From assembly GCF_018967845.1 (NCBI RefSeq), contig NZ_JAHLZZ010000003.1, positions 1 to 50,782 on the forward strand: 50,782 nt of DNA, in the 5' to 3' direction. Positions 43,601 through 50,782 of this stretch are shown here, one piece after another. Both the position numbers and the translations under genes were made by a program. Each line of letters opens with the position of its first letter. Position 1 is the stretch's first letter. The stretch comes from Hymenobacter siberiensis (lineage in GTDB: Bacteria; Bacteroidota; Bacteroidia; Cytophagales; Hymenobacteraceae). The notes under the pieces were generated by a model that was not told where the DNA came from, did not search any database, and worked only from the letters and a program-made list of their open reading frames with translations.

Positions 43601-43923
43601 TCAACGGTCAGGGGAGTGTTTGGGCGCGCGCTCCTTTACCAGCAAGTCCGCATCCTGCAGCTTCCGGCCCAGCACGTCATTTTCGGCCAGCCGCAGCACG
43701 GTTTTTTCTAACCCCAGCACAAAGAGGACCTGCACATAGGCCCCATATTCACGCGCGCGCTTCCTTTCTCAATCGCCAGCAGCGTGGGCCGGCTAATGGC
43801 TGCTCGCTCCGCTACGCGAGCAGCGCTCAGCTTCCGACGCAGCCGCGCCAAGCGAATCTGCTCCCCTACGATGGACAGTTACTTTTGAAGTTGGGGGAGT
43901 AAAACAATAGACTCTTTAGCCAT
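43601..43923 (-). pseudogene. hipB: HipB-like XRE antitoxin, broken
   Basis: ATG 43923 starts MAKESIVLLPQLQK, then TAA, then LSIVGEQIRLARLRRKLSAA and RVAERAAISRPTLLAIEKGS, an XRE helix-turn-helix. A frameshift near 43758 follows, after which the next frame reads EYGAYVQVLFVLGLEKTVLR and LLVKERAPKHSPDR. The stop precedes the hipA ATG by three bases, the usual hipBA arrangement. Two lesions make it a clear pseudogene. Confidence 0.82.
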
Positions 43924-44020
43924 CACAACACCAAATATACATTACATATGTAGTCAATATTGTCAATTTTATTTAACACTATTGCCTCATTTATAGTAAT
44001 AATGAGCATTGCTTCATGCT

Positions 44021-44099
44021 TACCGGCTGCATGTGCAACATGATATTCTCTATGCATATCGTATGCATAGAGAATATCATGTTGCACATGCAGCCGGTA
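44021..44099. promoter_or_regulatory. 38-bp perfect palindrome upstream of parA
   Basis: Arms 44021-44058 (TACCGGCTGCATGTGCAACA and on to TATGCATA) and 44062-44099 are exact complements with a TCG centre. It ends 36 bp before the parA start. The central ATGCATATCGTATGCAT motif recurs in the palindrome behind parA. It is a candidate partition site or operator of the ParA system; extrusion as a cruciform or RNA hairpin is also possible. Confidence 0.75.
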
Positions 44100-44134
44100 T
44101 TCCCGACATTTGACCCAGACCATTCCCGCGACTC

Positions 44135-44914
44135 ATGCAAGTACTCACGATTGCCAACCGAAAGGGCGGCGTAGGCAAAACCACTTCGGCTTGGGCGATA
44201 GCGCATGCGCTAGCCAATCGGGGGTATCGGACACTTCTTGTGGACTGCGACCCGCAACGTAATCTATCACTTATTCTTCCGCAGTTGCCAATCGACAAGC
44301 ATATCGGGCTAGTCGCTAATGGCGAGGCTACCCTGGCGCAAGTCATGCAGCCAGTTGGGGCTCAGTTATGGCTGGTGCAGGCCACCGAAGCCATTGTGGC
44401 CGCTGAAAAGGTGCTCGGCACCCAGATGGACTACATCATGGTGCTGAAGAGCGCCCTGGATGGCCTTGAAGGAAAAATGGACTACGTGATTTTCGATACC
44501 AGTCCTTCGCCGCATTCGCCACTCGCCGCCGCCGCGCTTACTGCCTCGACCGCCACTTTCATTCCCGTGCATCCGGAGTATCTCAGTTACGAAGGGCTTA
44601 CTTCATTGCTCGATGTGGTGGCTCGGGTTAAGAAGAGCTTCAACCCCGACTTGCAAGTCGGGGGCCTGTTCCTGACGCGGTACTCATCCACCTACCGCAA
44701 GCGCCTGCACCACGAGTTTGTGGATATGCTACGGCAACACGAAGTACTGGGCCCATTGCTCATGCAGACAACCATTCGGGAAAATGTAGCCCTGGCCGAA
44801 GCCCAGGTCAACCGCCAGAGTTTGCAGGAGTATGCGCCTACCAGCAATGCCTTTGAGGATTACGAAAACCTGACCACCGAAATCCTGGAAAGGTTAGCTG
44901 CATCGGGCACATAA
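44135..44914 (+). CDS. parA: ParA family partition ATPase
   Basis: ATG 44135 starts directly with the deviant Walker A box (MQVLTIANRKGGVGKTT, residues 10-17), so there is no N-terminal DNA-binding domain; this is the small type Ib form of 259 residues. Further motifs are the Walker A' aspartate in LLVDCDPQRNLS and the Walker B region YVIFDTSPSPHSPLA. ParA ATPases distribute plasmids to daughter cells together with a DNA-binding partner and a centromere. Long perfect palindromes lie on both sides, and the last codons are inside the arm of the downstream palindrome. The probable partner is the small protein at 45012. Confidence 0.92.
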   Translation: MQVLTIANRKGGVGKTTSAWAIAHALANRGYRTLLVDCDPQRNLSLILPQLPIDKHIGLVANGEATLAQVMQPVGAQLWLVQATEAIVAAEKVLGTQMDYIMVLKSALDGLEGKMDYVIFDTSPSPHSPLAAAALTASTATFIPVHPEYLSYEGLTSLLDVVARVKKSFNPDLQVGGLFLTRYSSTYRKRLHHEFVDMLRQHEVLGPLLMQTTIRENVALAEAQVNRQSLQEYAPTSNAFEDYENLTTEILERLAASGT

Positions 44915-44972
44915 TATGCACTGCATGCATCGTATGCATGATACATACAGTGCATATTATGTGCCCGATGCA
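44899..44972. promoter_or_regulatory. 25-bp perfect palindrome overlapping the end of parA
   Basis: Arms 44899-44923 (TGCATCGGGCACATAATATG then CACTG) and 44948-44972 are exact complements. The 24-nt loop contains an inner palindrome CATGCAT-CGT-ATGCATG that resembles the centre of the upstream palindrome. The parA stop codon (TAA) lies within the left arm. Candidate centromere or terminator between parA and its partner gene. Confidence 0.75.
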
Positions 44973-45011
44973 TATTCAATAATTGAAACTAAGTAATTAT
45001 AAGTCAATTCG

Positions 45012-45359
45012 ATGAAAAAGCCCTCTTCCAAATTTGGCCTCGCCGCTCTGGTATCACAGCCAGCCGGGGCAATACCTAAGGGTTCCGTTGATGACTTGCT
45101 GTTTGCACCGGCAGCCACTTCCCCGGTGCCCGAGCCACCAATTATTGCGCCCAACTCAGCATTAGCAGCCAAAACACGGTTTACCAATACGCTTCCGACG
45201 TCAACCTACGTGCAGTTGCATAGACTGGCTTTTTGGGACCGCCGCGATATGAGCTCTATCATGGATGCCGCCTTGCAGGAGTATTTTGCGGCTCATCCGG
45301 ATGCAGACAAGCCACTACCGGAACCAGAGCGGGTGAAACGGAAACTTCCTACCGGATAG
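45012..45359 (+). CDS. Small putative ParA partner (ribbon-helix-helix-like)
   Basis: ATG 45012 gives 115 residues. The N-terminal half is proline/alanine-rich and probably disordered (KPSSKFGLAALVSQPAGA; SPVPEPPIIAPNS), starting with the ALVSQ-like phrase seen in small partition adaptors. The C-terminal half (TRFTNTLPTSTYVQLHRLAF then WDRRDMSSIMDAALQEYFAA) fits one beta strand and two helices of a ribbon-helix-helix protein. Type Ib ParA systems use such small proteins (ParG, Omega) instead of ParB, and the gene lies directly behind parA. Function is inferred from position and shape. Confidence 0.65.
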   Translation: MKKPSSKFGLAALVSQPAGAIPKGSVDDLLFAPAATSPVPEPPIIAPNSALAAKTRFTNTLPTSTYVQLHRLAFWDRRDMSSIMDAALQEYFAAHPDADKPLPEPERVKRKLPTG

Positions 45360-45372
45360 CCATCAGCAACAA

Positions 45373-45795
45373 CCCTATTTTTGTGGGGGTATAGGCATAT
45401 CCCCACAAAAATAGGGTCATCACCAAATTGTCGAAAAGTGGCTTTGGAGTGTATTCAGAGGCTTTTTATTAAAAAAATGTTCCATATCCCCACAAAAATA
45501 GGGTCAGAGGCTCAGTGCTTTAACTGGCTTTTTTCCCCCTCAAAAAGTCAAGTCTTTTCAAAATCAAAAAAACTACTCAAGAACTAGTAGTTTACTTAGT
45601 TTATTACTATTATATAGTTTACGGGTGCCGTAACGCATTGATTTTCTTATTGTTGCAAGGGCATTTCCCCACAAAAATAGGGTCATACCCCCACAAAAAT
45701 AGGGTCATACCCCCACAAAAATAGGGTCATACCCCCACAAAAATAGGGTCATTTGGTCTTGATACCCCCACAAAAATAGGGTCATACCCCCACAT
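45373..45795. other. Iteron-type replication origin region
   Basis: The 20-bp iteron CCCCACAAAAATAGGGTCAT occurs at 45401, 45488 (last base differs), 45667, 45689, 45711, 45733 and 45766, with a partial copy at 45787 and an inverted copy at 45373-45389. The central copies are exactly 22 bp apart (two helical turns); the step to 45766 is 33 bp. Between 45507 and 45666 lies a strongly AT-rich stretch suitable for melting. The array directly precedes the rep gene, as in Rep_3-type theta-replicating plasmids. Confidence 0.9.
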
Positions 45796-45831
45796 CATTA
45801 AAAACATGTGGGGAAATGCGGGATAGAAGAC

Positions 45832-45839
45832 TATATTTG
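45832..45839 (+). promoter_or_regulatory. Possible -7 element of the rep promoter
   Basis: TATATTTG matches the Bacteroidota -7 consensus TAnnTTTG and lies 28 bp before ATG 45868, next to the last partial iteron. Rep binding to the iterons could repress it. A clear TTTG -33 box is not visible. Confidence 0.5.
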
Positions 45840-45867
45840 CCTGGTCTCAAATTTATCTTCATCTGCT

Positions 45868-47034
45868 ATGGAGTCGGTTTCTGTCACAGTTCTACCGCTG
45901 GTAGTACAGCATAATGCACTGGTTAACGCGCGATTCAACATGTCGGCGTTGGAAATGCGGTTCTTCTTAGCCCTGCTGAGCCGCATTGGTCGGGACGATG
46001 ACAGCTTTGCGGTGTGTGAGGTACCCGTACGGGAGATATGTTCCAGTAGCGCCAGCAATGCCATCTACAACGAGGTGCGCGAGATGGTGCGCAGCATTGG
46101 TACGCGTGCGCTTTTTATCGAGGCCCTGAGCCCAGATGGCAAGCGGGTGAAAGACCCGGATGTACTGACTTTACCCCTGATGGGCCGTGCTTACTACCGC
46201 CGCAAGACGGGAATGGTGGAGGCGAGCTTTAATGAGAATATCCGCCCATACCTGCTGGAGCTGCGCGATAATTTTACCAAGGCACAGCTTAGTCAGCTAC
46301 TGAAGCTCAAGAGTCCCGTGTCGCACCGAATCTATTGGCTGCTTCGGGAGTACGCAGCATTTGGCAAGCGGGTGATTGGCTTGGCGGAACTGCGCAATGT
46401 GTTAGGGCTAACTACTGAATACCAAAACCGGTTCGACCACTTTCGGGACCGGGTATTAGACCGTGCCCAAATGGAACTGGCGCAAACAGACCTGCCCTTT
46501 ACCTACGAAGTCATCAAGCAGGGGCGGGTCATTACTGAAATTCGCTTCTTATTTGCGCCAGCCGGAAGTGTTGCCCTTGCTTCAGCTGTTGAACCCACGG
46601 GCTGGGAAGCTAGCGTGTTGGCGGCAGGGGTAGGGGAGAAGAGTCTGCCTGCAATTCGCCTGCAGTTAGAGGGTGGAATGTATGACGAAGGATACATCAA
46701 CTTCGTATTGCAGACTGTCCGAACGAAGGTGCTGCAAGGGAAGGTGAAAAAGGAGGGAGGCGCTGTTTTTAAAGCGCTTACGGAAGGCTACTTGCTAGAA
46801 GAGTACCGCAAGCAGATTGCTAAAGCACAAGTAAAAAAGCAGAAAAGCGCTAAAAAAAGCGTTGATAGTACAAGTGTAAGGCTTCGTTTGGAAGATGCTG
46901 AAGCTGCATATGAGACAATGCGGAAGAAAGGTAAAGCCCCCGTTTCATTTGCTGAAAATCTGGAGCAAACCTATCTAAGTCAAGGGTTTGTGTTGGTACA
47001 AAATGAGTCAGGAAATTGGTTAATTAAGGATTAA
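45868..47034 (+). CDS. rep: Rep_3 superfamily plasmid replication initiator
   Basis: ATG 45868 (MESVSVTVLPLVVQHNALVN) is preferred over an in-frame GTG at 45808, because the family starts shortly before QHNALVNARF and the likely promoter lies between the two. It encodes 388 residues. The first winged-helix domain includes SALEMRFFLALLSRIGRDDD; the second includes SPVSHRIYWLLREYAAFGKR and LRNVLGLTTEYQNRFDHFRD, typical of Rep_3/RepB proteins. A charged C-terminal extension (AQVKKQKSAKKSVD ...) follows. The protein should bind the upstream iterons and open the origin, and controls copy number. Confidence 0.92.
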   Translation: MESVSVTVLPLVVQHNALVNARFNMSALEMRFFLALLSRIGRDDDSFAVCEVPVREICSSSASNAIYNEVREMVRSIGTRALFIEALSPDGKRVKDPDVLTLPLMGRAYYRRKTGMVEASFNENIRPYLLELRDNFTKAQLSQLLKLKSPVSHRIYWLLREYAAFGKRVIGLAELRNVLGLTTEYQNRFDHFRDRVLDRAQMELAQTDLPFTYEVIKQGRVITEIRFLFAPAGSVALASAVEPTGWEASVLAAGVGEKSLPAIRLQLEGGMYDEGYINFVLQTVRTKVLQGKVKKEGGAVFKALTEGYLLEEYRKQIAKAQVKKQKSAKKSVDSTSVRLRLEDAEAAYETMRKKGKAPVSFAENLEQTYLSQGFVLVQNESGNWLIKD

Positions 47035-47583
47035 CTACTCATTCAGGCAGGGTAGGATGAATTGCTGATAAAGCGCTACTGCAGTATTTTGAGATAAAGT
47101 TGAGGTATTACAACTGCTACCTGAACGGGAACGCATTAAACGAAAGTTGCCAACCGCTTAGCGAGTCAGAAACGTAGTCACTACAGTGTCTCTAAGTAGT
47201 GTAAACCTCAGACAATCAAATAGTGTAGTATAAAATAGTATAAGGGCGGTAACAGTGTTTGTGCTATTATTTGCTACCTGCGTTAATTATCCGGATAGGG
47301 GGGTTCTGGGAGCAACACAAGCTTCTTTCGAGCAGCTGGAGCAATACGTCGCGTAGCAGCAGGTACTAGCATTAATTTGATTGTCAGTAGGAGGAGGAGT
47401 GAGGTAAACCCAACTATTCGAACGATGATATTACAGATTTTCAAGTACTAAAATATCAAATTTACAAACTATTGCTGCTAGCTTTACAGGCCTTTGGGCT
47501 GCTTGGAAGTGATTGTTAAACAAGACAGTCGCTTCCAAGCAGCCCGCTTTGCGTTGGTCCTTACCCTGGTTTTTCGCACAAAC
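47035..47583. other. Non-coding AT-rich region after rep
   Basis: No supported gene. It includes a short inverted repeat (GACAATCAAAT near 47212 and ATTTGATTGTC near 47376) and a stronger hairpin at 47496-47545: GGGCTGCTTGGAAG pairs with CTTCCAAGCAGCCC around a 22-nt loop. The hairpin lies about 40 bp before the start of the surface-protein remnant and might affect its mRNA. Confidence 0.5.
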
Positions 47584-47942
47584 ATGAAATACTTCTTTAC
47601 CCTACTCGTTTTGGGGTCAGCCTCCTACACGTTTGAAGCCGGCGCACAGGACCTGGCCAACGCCGGTGCGACCATCACCCTACAGGCCGGGGCCACGCTC
47701 TACGTGGGCACCGGCGGACTCCGCAACCAAGCTGGTACGCTCACCAACGCCGGTATTCTGCGCGTGGATGGTCCGCTGACCACCCCCGGCACGCTGCCCC
47801 TGAGCACGGGGGCGCTGGAAGTGAAGGGCGATTTCGCCAACACCGGCACGCTACTGCCCAGCACCAGCGCCCTCACCTTCAGTGGGACGGCTAACCAGGT
47901 GCTGCCCCCCCGGCGGGGCCACCCTCTACAAAGTGAGCGGGT
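47584..47942 (+). pseudogene. Truncated T9SS-type surface protein (N-terminal part)
   Basis: ATG 47584 (MKYFFTLLVLGSASYTFEAG) starts a signal peptide ending near AGAQ, followed by beta-rich repeats (GATITLQAGATLYVGTGGLR, LTNAGILRVDGPL, GALEVKGDFANTG, ALTFSGTANQVL). These are typical of the start of Cytophagales T9SS proteins. At a run of seven C (about 47906-47912) the frame should shift: with one C fewer the sequence continues PPGGATLYKVSG, as in relatives. It then ends at the MITE at 47943. It lacks a sorting domain and cannot be functional. Confidence 0.75.
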
Positions 47943-48181
47943 TCTCGTTACAACGGGCCGAAAAATTACTATAAGCCACAAAGCATTGTTTGTCAGTGCG
48001 CTTTGCAAGCGTATCGAAAAACATTGGTTTTACGAAGAAAACAGTGATTGGCTAAAAAGTGAGCTTAAAAGGCATTGCATGCGCCTTTTATTGCCATCTC
48101 ACGAATCAATGAGCCACCTCAGGCTAGCTTGATGAGAGACCGTTTACCGCAATTTATCGCCCCGTTGTAACGAAAAACCCA
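47943..48181. mobile_element. MITE family B, complete copy (about 239 bp)
   Basis: The left end GGTTCTCGTTACAACGGGCC GAAAAATTAC (47943) is mirrored at the right by AATTTATCGCCCCGTTGTAA CGAAAAACCC (to about 48181). The interior has a small hairpin (AAAAGGC ... GCCTTTT). A related end occurs at 37963. It lies between a broken surface-protein gene and the start of the giant adhesin. Confidence 0.7.
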
Positions 48182-48299
48182 TTGTGAGGGCAATACCTGC
48201 GCTTACTTCTGAGGCCGGTATTCACATATAACGTTATGGCACGTTTTTCTGGTCAGGAAGCGAACCCGAGGTATTGATCTGACCATTTTCTTTTTTGTC

Positions 48300-50782
48300 A
48301 TGGAAAATATTTTCCGTCTTTTGCGGGGCGGGGCCGTGATGGTCCGGTCCGTTTGTTCGTGGGTGCTAGGGCTGGCGCTACTGCTGGCCGGCGCGGCGCA
48401 GGCCCAAACCTTTACCGTGACAGCCCGAAGCCCGGCCCGCAACGCGCGGGCGGCGGCGCTGGCCACGCCGGTGCGCGTGACGTTCTCGGCGGCGCTCGAT
48501 GCGGCGACGTCGGGCAACATCCGGGTGTTTTCGCAGCAGTACCGGGGGCGGCGCACGGCCACGGCCAACACCAGCGGGGCCACGGCCACGCTCACGCCCA
48601 CCGTCCCGGCCACGGGCTCGCAAGTAGCGGGCTTCAAACCAGGCGAAACGCTGTTCGTGACCGTGCCAACCAGCGTACAAAGCACAAGCGGCGCGGCGGC
48701 CGTCAGGCAGGTGTACCAGTTCACCACCGCCACCGGCGGCACCGGCCAGGGCCGTTTCACGGCACCGGCCACCAACGCCGACCCCGCCTTGGGCACCAAT
48801 CCTTACAGCGTGGCGGTGGGCGACGTGGACGGCGACGGCGACCTGGACCTGCTCACGGCCAACCCCAACGGCACGGTTAGCGTGCGGCTCAACGACGGGA
48901 CGGGCAATTTCACGGCCCCGGCCACCAACCCCAACCCCGCCGTGGGCAGCGGTCCTAGCAGCGTGGCAATGGGGGACGTGGACGGCGATGGCGACCTAGA
49001 CCTGCTCACGGCCAACTTCGACGACGCCACGGTTAGCGTGCGGCTCAACGACGGGACGGGCAACTTCACGGCCCCGGCCACCAACCCCAACCCCGCCGTG
49101 CGCAGCTTTCCTATCAGCGTGGCGGTGGGCGACGTGGACGGCGACGGCGACCTGGACCTGCTCGTGGCCAACAATACCGACAGCGGCACGGTGAGCGTAC
49201 GGCTCAACGACGGGAAAGGCAACTTCACGGCCCCGGCCACCAACCCCAACCCCGCCGTGGGCGCCAATCCTATGAGCGTGGCGGTGGGCGACGTGGACGG
49301 CGACGGCGACCTGGACCTGCTCACGGCCAACCGATTTGACAACACGGTGAGCGTGCGGCTCAACGACGGGACGGGCAATTTCACGGCCCCGGCCACCAAC
49401 GCCAACCCCGCCGTGGGCAGCGGTCCTCGCAGCGTGGCGGTGGGGGACGTGGACGGCGACGGCGACCTGGACCTGCTCACGGCCAACTACGGCAGCAGCA
49501 CGGTTAGCGTGCGGCTCAACGACGGGACGGGCAACTTCACGGCCCCGGCCACCAACCCCAACCCCGCCGTGGGCGCCAATCCTGTCAACGTGGCGGTGGG
49601 GGACGTGGACGGCGACGGCGACCTGGACCTGCTCACGGCCAACCTCAACAATAACACGGTGAGCGTGCGGCTCAACGACGGGACGGGCAACTTCACGGCC
49701 CCGGCCACCGACCCCAACCCCGCCGTGGGCGCCGAGCCTCGCAGCGTGGCGATGGGGGACGTGGACGGCGACGGCGACCTAGACCTGCTCACGGCCAACG
49801 GCAACGGCAACTCGGTGAGTGTGCGCTTGAACCAAGCACCGGTGCCCGCTATTACCAGCTTCACGCCCGGCAGCGGGCCGGCGGGCACAACGATTAGTCT
49901 GACGGGCACCGGCCTGACGGGGGCCACGGCCATCACCTTCAGCGGCACGAGCGGCAACGTGGTGACGACGGGCTTTACGGCGGTAAGCGGCACGAGCATC
50001 ACCGGCGTGGTGGTTCCCGCCGGGGCCATTACCGGCCCGCTGACCGTGACCACGACCGGCGGCACGAGTGCGGCCAGCAGCACGAGTTTCACGGTGGTGC
50101 CTTTCACCATCAGTAGCACCAGCCCGGCCCGCAACGCGCGGGCGGCGGCGCTGGCCACGCCGGTGGGCGTGACGTTCTCGGCGGCGCTCGATGCGACGAC
50201 GGCGGGCAACATCCGGGTGTTTTCGCAGCAGTACCGGGGGCGGCGCACGGCCACGGCCAACACCAGCGGGGCCACGGCCACGCTCACGCCCACCGTGCCA
50301 GCCACGGGCTCGCAAGTAGCGGGCTTCAAGCCAGGCGAAACGCTGTTCGTGACCGTGCCAACCAGCGTGCGCAGCACAAGCGGCGCGGAGGCCGTCAGGC
50401 AGGTGTACCAGTTCACCACCGCCACCAGCGACACCGGGGGGGGCAACTTCACGGCCCCGGCCACCAACCCCAACCCCGCCGTGGGCAGCGGTCCTCGCAG
50501 CGTGGCGGTGGGGGACGTGGACGGCGACGGCGACCTGGACCTGCTCACGGCCAACGACAACGGCACGGTGAGCGTGCGGCTCAACGACGGGACGGGCAAT
50601 TTCACGGCCCCGGCCACCAACCCCAACCCCGCCGTGGGCAGCAGTCCTAGCAGCGTGGCAATGGGGGACGTGGACGGCGACGGCGACCTGGACCTGCTCA
50701 CAGCCAACCAGAGTAGCAACACGGTGAGCGTGCGGCTCAACGACGGGACGGGCAACTTCACGGCCCCGGCCACCAACCCCAA
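48300..50782 (+). CDS. Giant FG-GAP/VCBS-repeat T9SS adhesin, N-terminal part (continues at base 1)
   Basis: The frame is open from ATG 48300 to the window end, and its last incomplete codon is completed in frame by base 1. A signal peptide covers about residues 1-35 (a hydrophobic run ending AGAAQAQ). An internal ATG at codon 14 (48339) would give a more standard signal peptide. A Big_5-like Ig domain follows (about 40-150), then seven 52-residue FG-GAP repeats with the Ca-binding loop DVDGDGDLD (about 155-510), an IPT/TIG domain (about 512-600), a second Big_5 (about 600-710), and the first two repeats of a second propeller. FG-GAP repeats form seven-bladed beta-propellers in integrin-like proteins. 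The product is probably exported by Sec and then T9SS to the cell surface for adhesion. The repeats are nearly identical at DNA level, which suggests recent expansion or gene conversion. The ligand is unknown. Confidence 0.88.
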   Translation, partial: MENIFRLLRGGAVMVRSVCSWVLGLALLLAGAAQAQTFTVTARSPARNARAAALATPVRVTFSAALDAATSGNIRVFSQQYRGRRTATANTSGATATLTPTVPATGSQVAGFKPGETLFVTVPTSVQSTSGAAAVRQVYQFTTATGGTGQGRFTAPATNADPALGTNPYSVAVGDVDGDGDLDLLTANPNGTVSVRLNDGTGNFTAPATNPNPAVGSGPSSVAMGDVDGDGDLDLLTANFDDATVSVRLNDGTGNFTAPATNPNPAVRSFPISVAVGDVDGDGDLDLLVANNTDSGTVSVRLNDGKGNFTAPATNPNPAVGANPMSVAVGDVDGDGDLDLLTANRFDNTVSVRLNDGTGNFTAPATNANPAVGSGPRSVAVGDVDGDGDLDLLTANYGSSTVSVRLNDGTGNFTAPATNPNPAVGANPVNVAVGDVDGDGDLDLLTANLNNNTVSVRLNDGTGNFTAPATDPNPAVGAEPRSVAMGDVDGDGDLDLLTANGNGNSVSVRLNQAPVPAITSFTPGSGPAGTTISLTGTGLTGATAITFSGTSGNVVTTGFTAVSGTSITGVVVPAGAITGPLTVTTTGGTSAASSTSFTVVPFTISSTSPARNARAAALATPVGVTFSAALDATTAGNIRVFSQQYRGRRTATANTSGATATLTPTVPATGSQVAGFKPGETLFVTVPTSVRSTSGAEAVRQVYQFTTATSDTGGGNFTAPATNPNPAVGSGPRSVAVGDVDGDGDLDLLTANDNGTVSVRLNDGTGNFTAPATNPNPAVGSSPSSVAMGDVDGDGDLDLLTANQSSNTVSVRLNDGTGNFTAPATNP

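Noticed and set aside
45660..45795. 22-bp repeats considered as CRISPR
   Set aside because: They are contiguous 22-bp periodic iterons without spacers and lie in front of a rep gene.
48770..50782. Tandem repeats considered as a CRISPR array
   Set aside because: The unit is 156 bp, in frame and encodes FG-GAP repeats; there are no short repeats with unique spacers.
1..50782. Relaxase, type IV secretion, tRNA, rRNA and riboswitch searches by eye
   Set aside because: No convincing motif or structure was found; absence cannot be proven without covariance or profile searches.

Overview
The window looks like one complete circular plasmid from a high-GC Bacteroidota bacterium, most likely Hymenobacter or a close relative in the Cytophagales. 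The evidence is a Rep_3-type initiator with iterons, a ParA partition gene, a type IX secretion (T9SS) C-terminal sorting domain, an exosortase of the XrtX kind, and many IS5-family elements. The last bases (50781-50782) and base 1 form one codon of a single open frame. Joining the ends also completes a block of seven FG-GAP repeats (2 at the end plus 5 at the start), matching two intact blocks of seven. The window ends therefore appear to be an arbitrary cut inside one giant adhesin gene of about 2,602 codons (48300 to 5326 across the join).

Layout. (1) 48300-50782 joined to 1-5326: giant secreted adhesin. (2) 5500-12200: graveyard of insertion sequences, MITE-like elements and transposase remnants, with two AT-rich passenger genes and a truncated OmpH-like lipoprotein. 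(3) 12647-17135: DUF885 protein, a serine recombinase inside an inverted-repeat unit with many short repeats, and an exosortase plus partner membrane protein bounded by inverted repeats. (4) 17200-19500: broken AT-rich cluster: truncated nuclease-like gene, a DUF3592-like membrane protein split by an IS, and a toxin-tail-like fragment. (5) 19645-25857: DPP IV-like peptidase, resolvase remnant, aquaporin, damaged higBA, alpha/beta hydrolase and NIPSNAP protein. (6) 26100-27850: decayed outer-membrane protein and transposase remnants. (7) 27866-42160: set of mostly exported peptide- and amide-hydrolysing enzymes (S33, S9, amidase, isoaspartyl peptidase, class C serine hydrolase, amidohydrolase, M20, and the C-terminal part of an M1 peptidase). 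(8) 42160-47034: damaged hipBA, then the plasmid backbone: parA between two long perfect palindromes, a small putative ParA partner, iterons and rep. (9) 47035-48300: mostly non-coding, with a broken T9SS-type surface protein and another MITE-like element.

The replicon seems to combine a replication and partition core, a giant surface adhesin, and envelope or periplasmic enzymes for scavenging peptides. It has been heavily reshaped by mobile elements. Both recognisable toxin-antitoxin pairs (hipBA, higBA) carry frame lesions, so stability probably rests on parA. No relaxase, conjugation gene, rRNA, tRNA or CRISPR array was found. Several lesions sit at homopolymers, so some may be sequencing errors.
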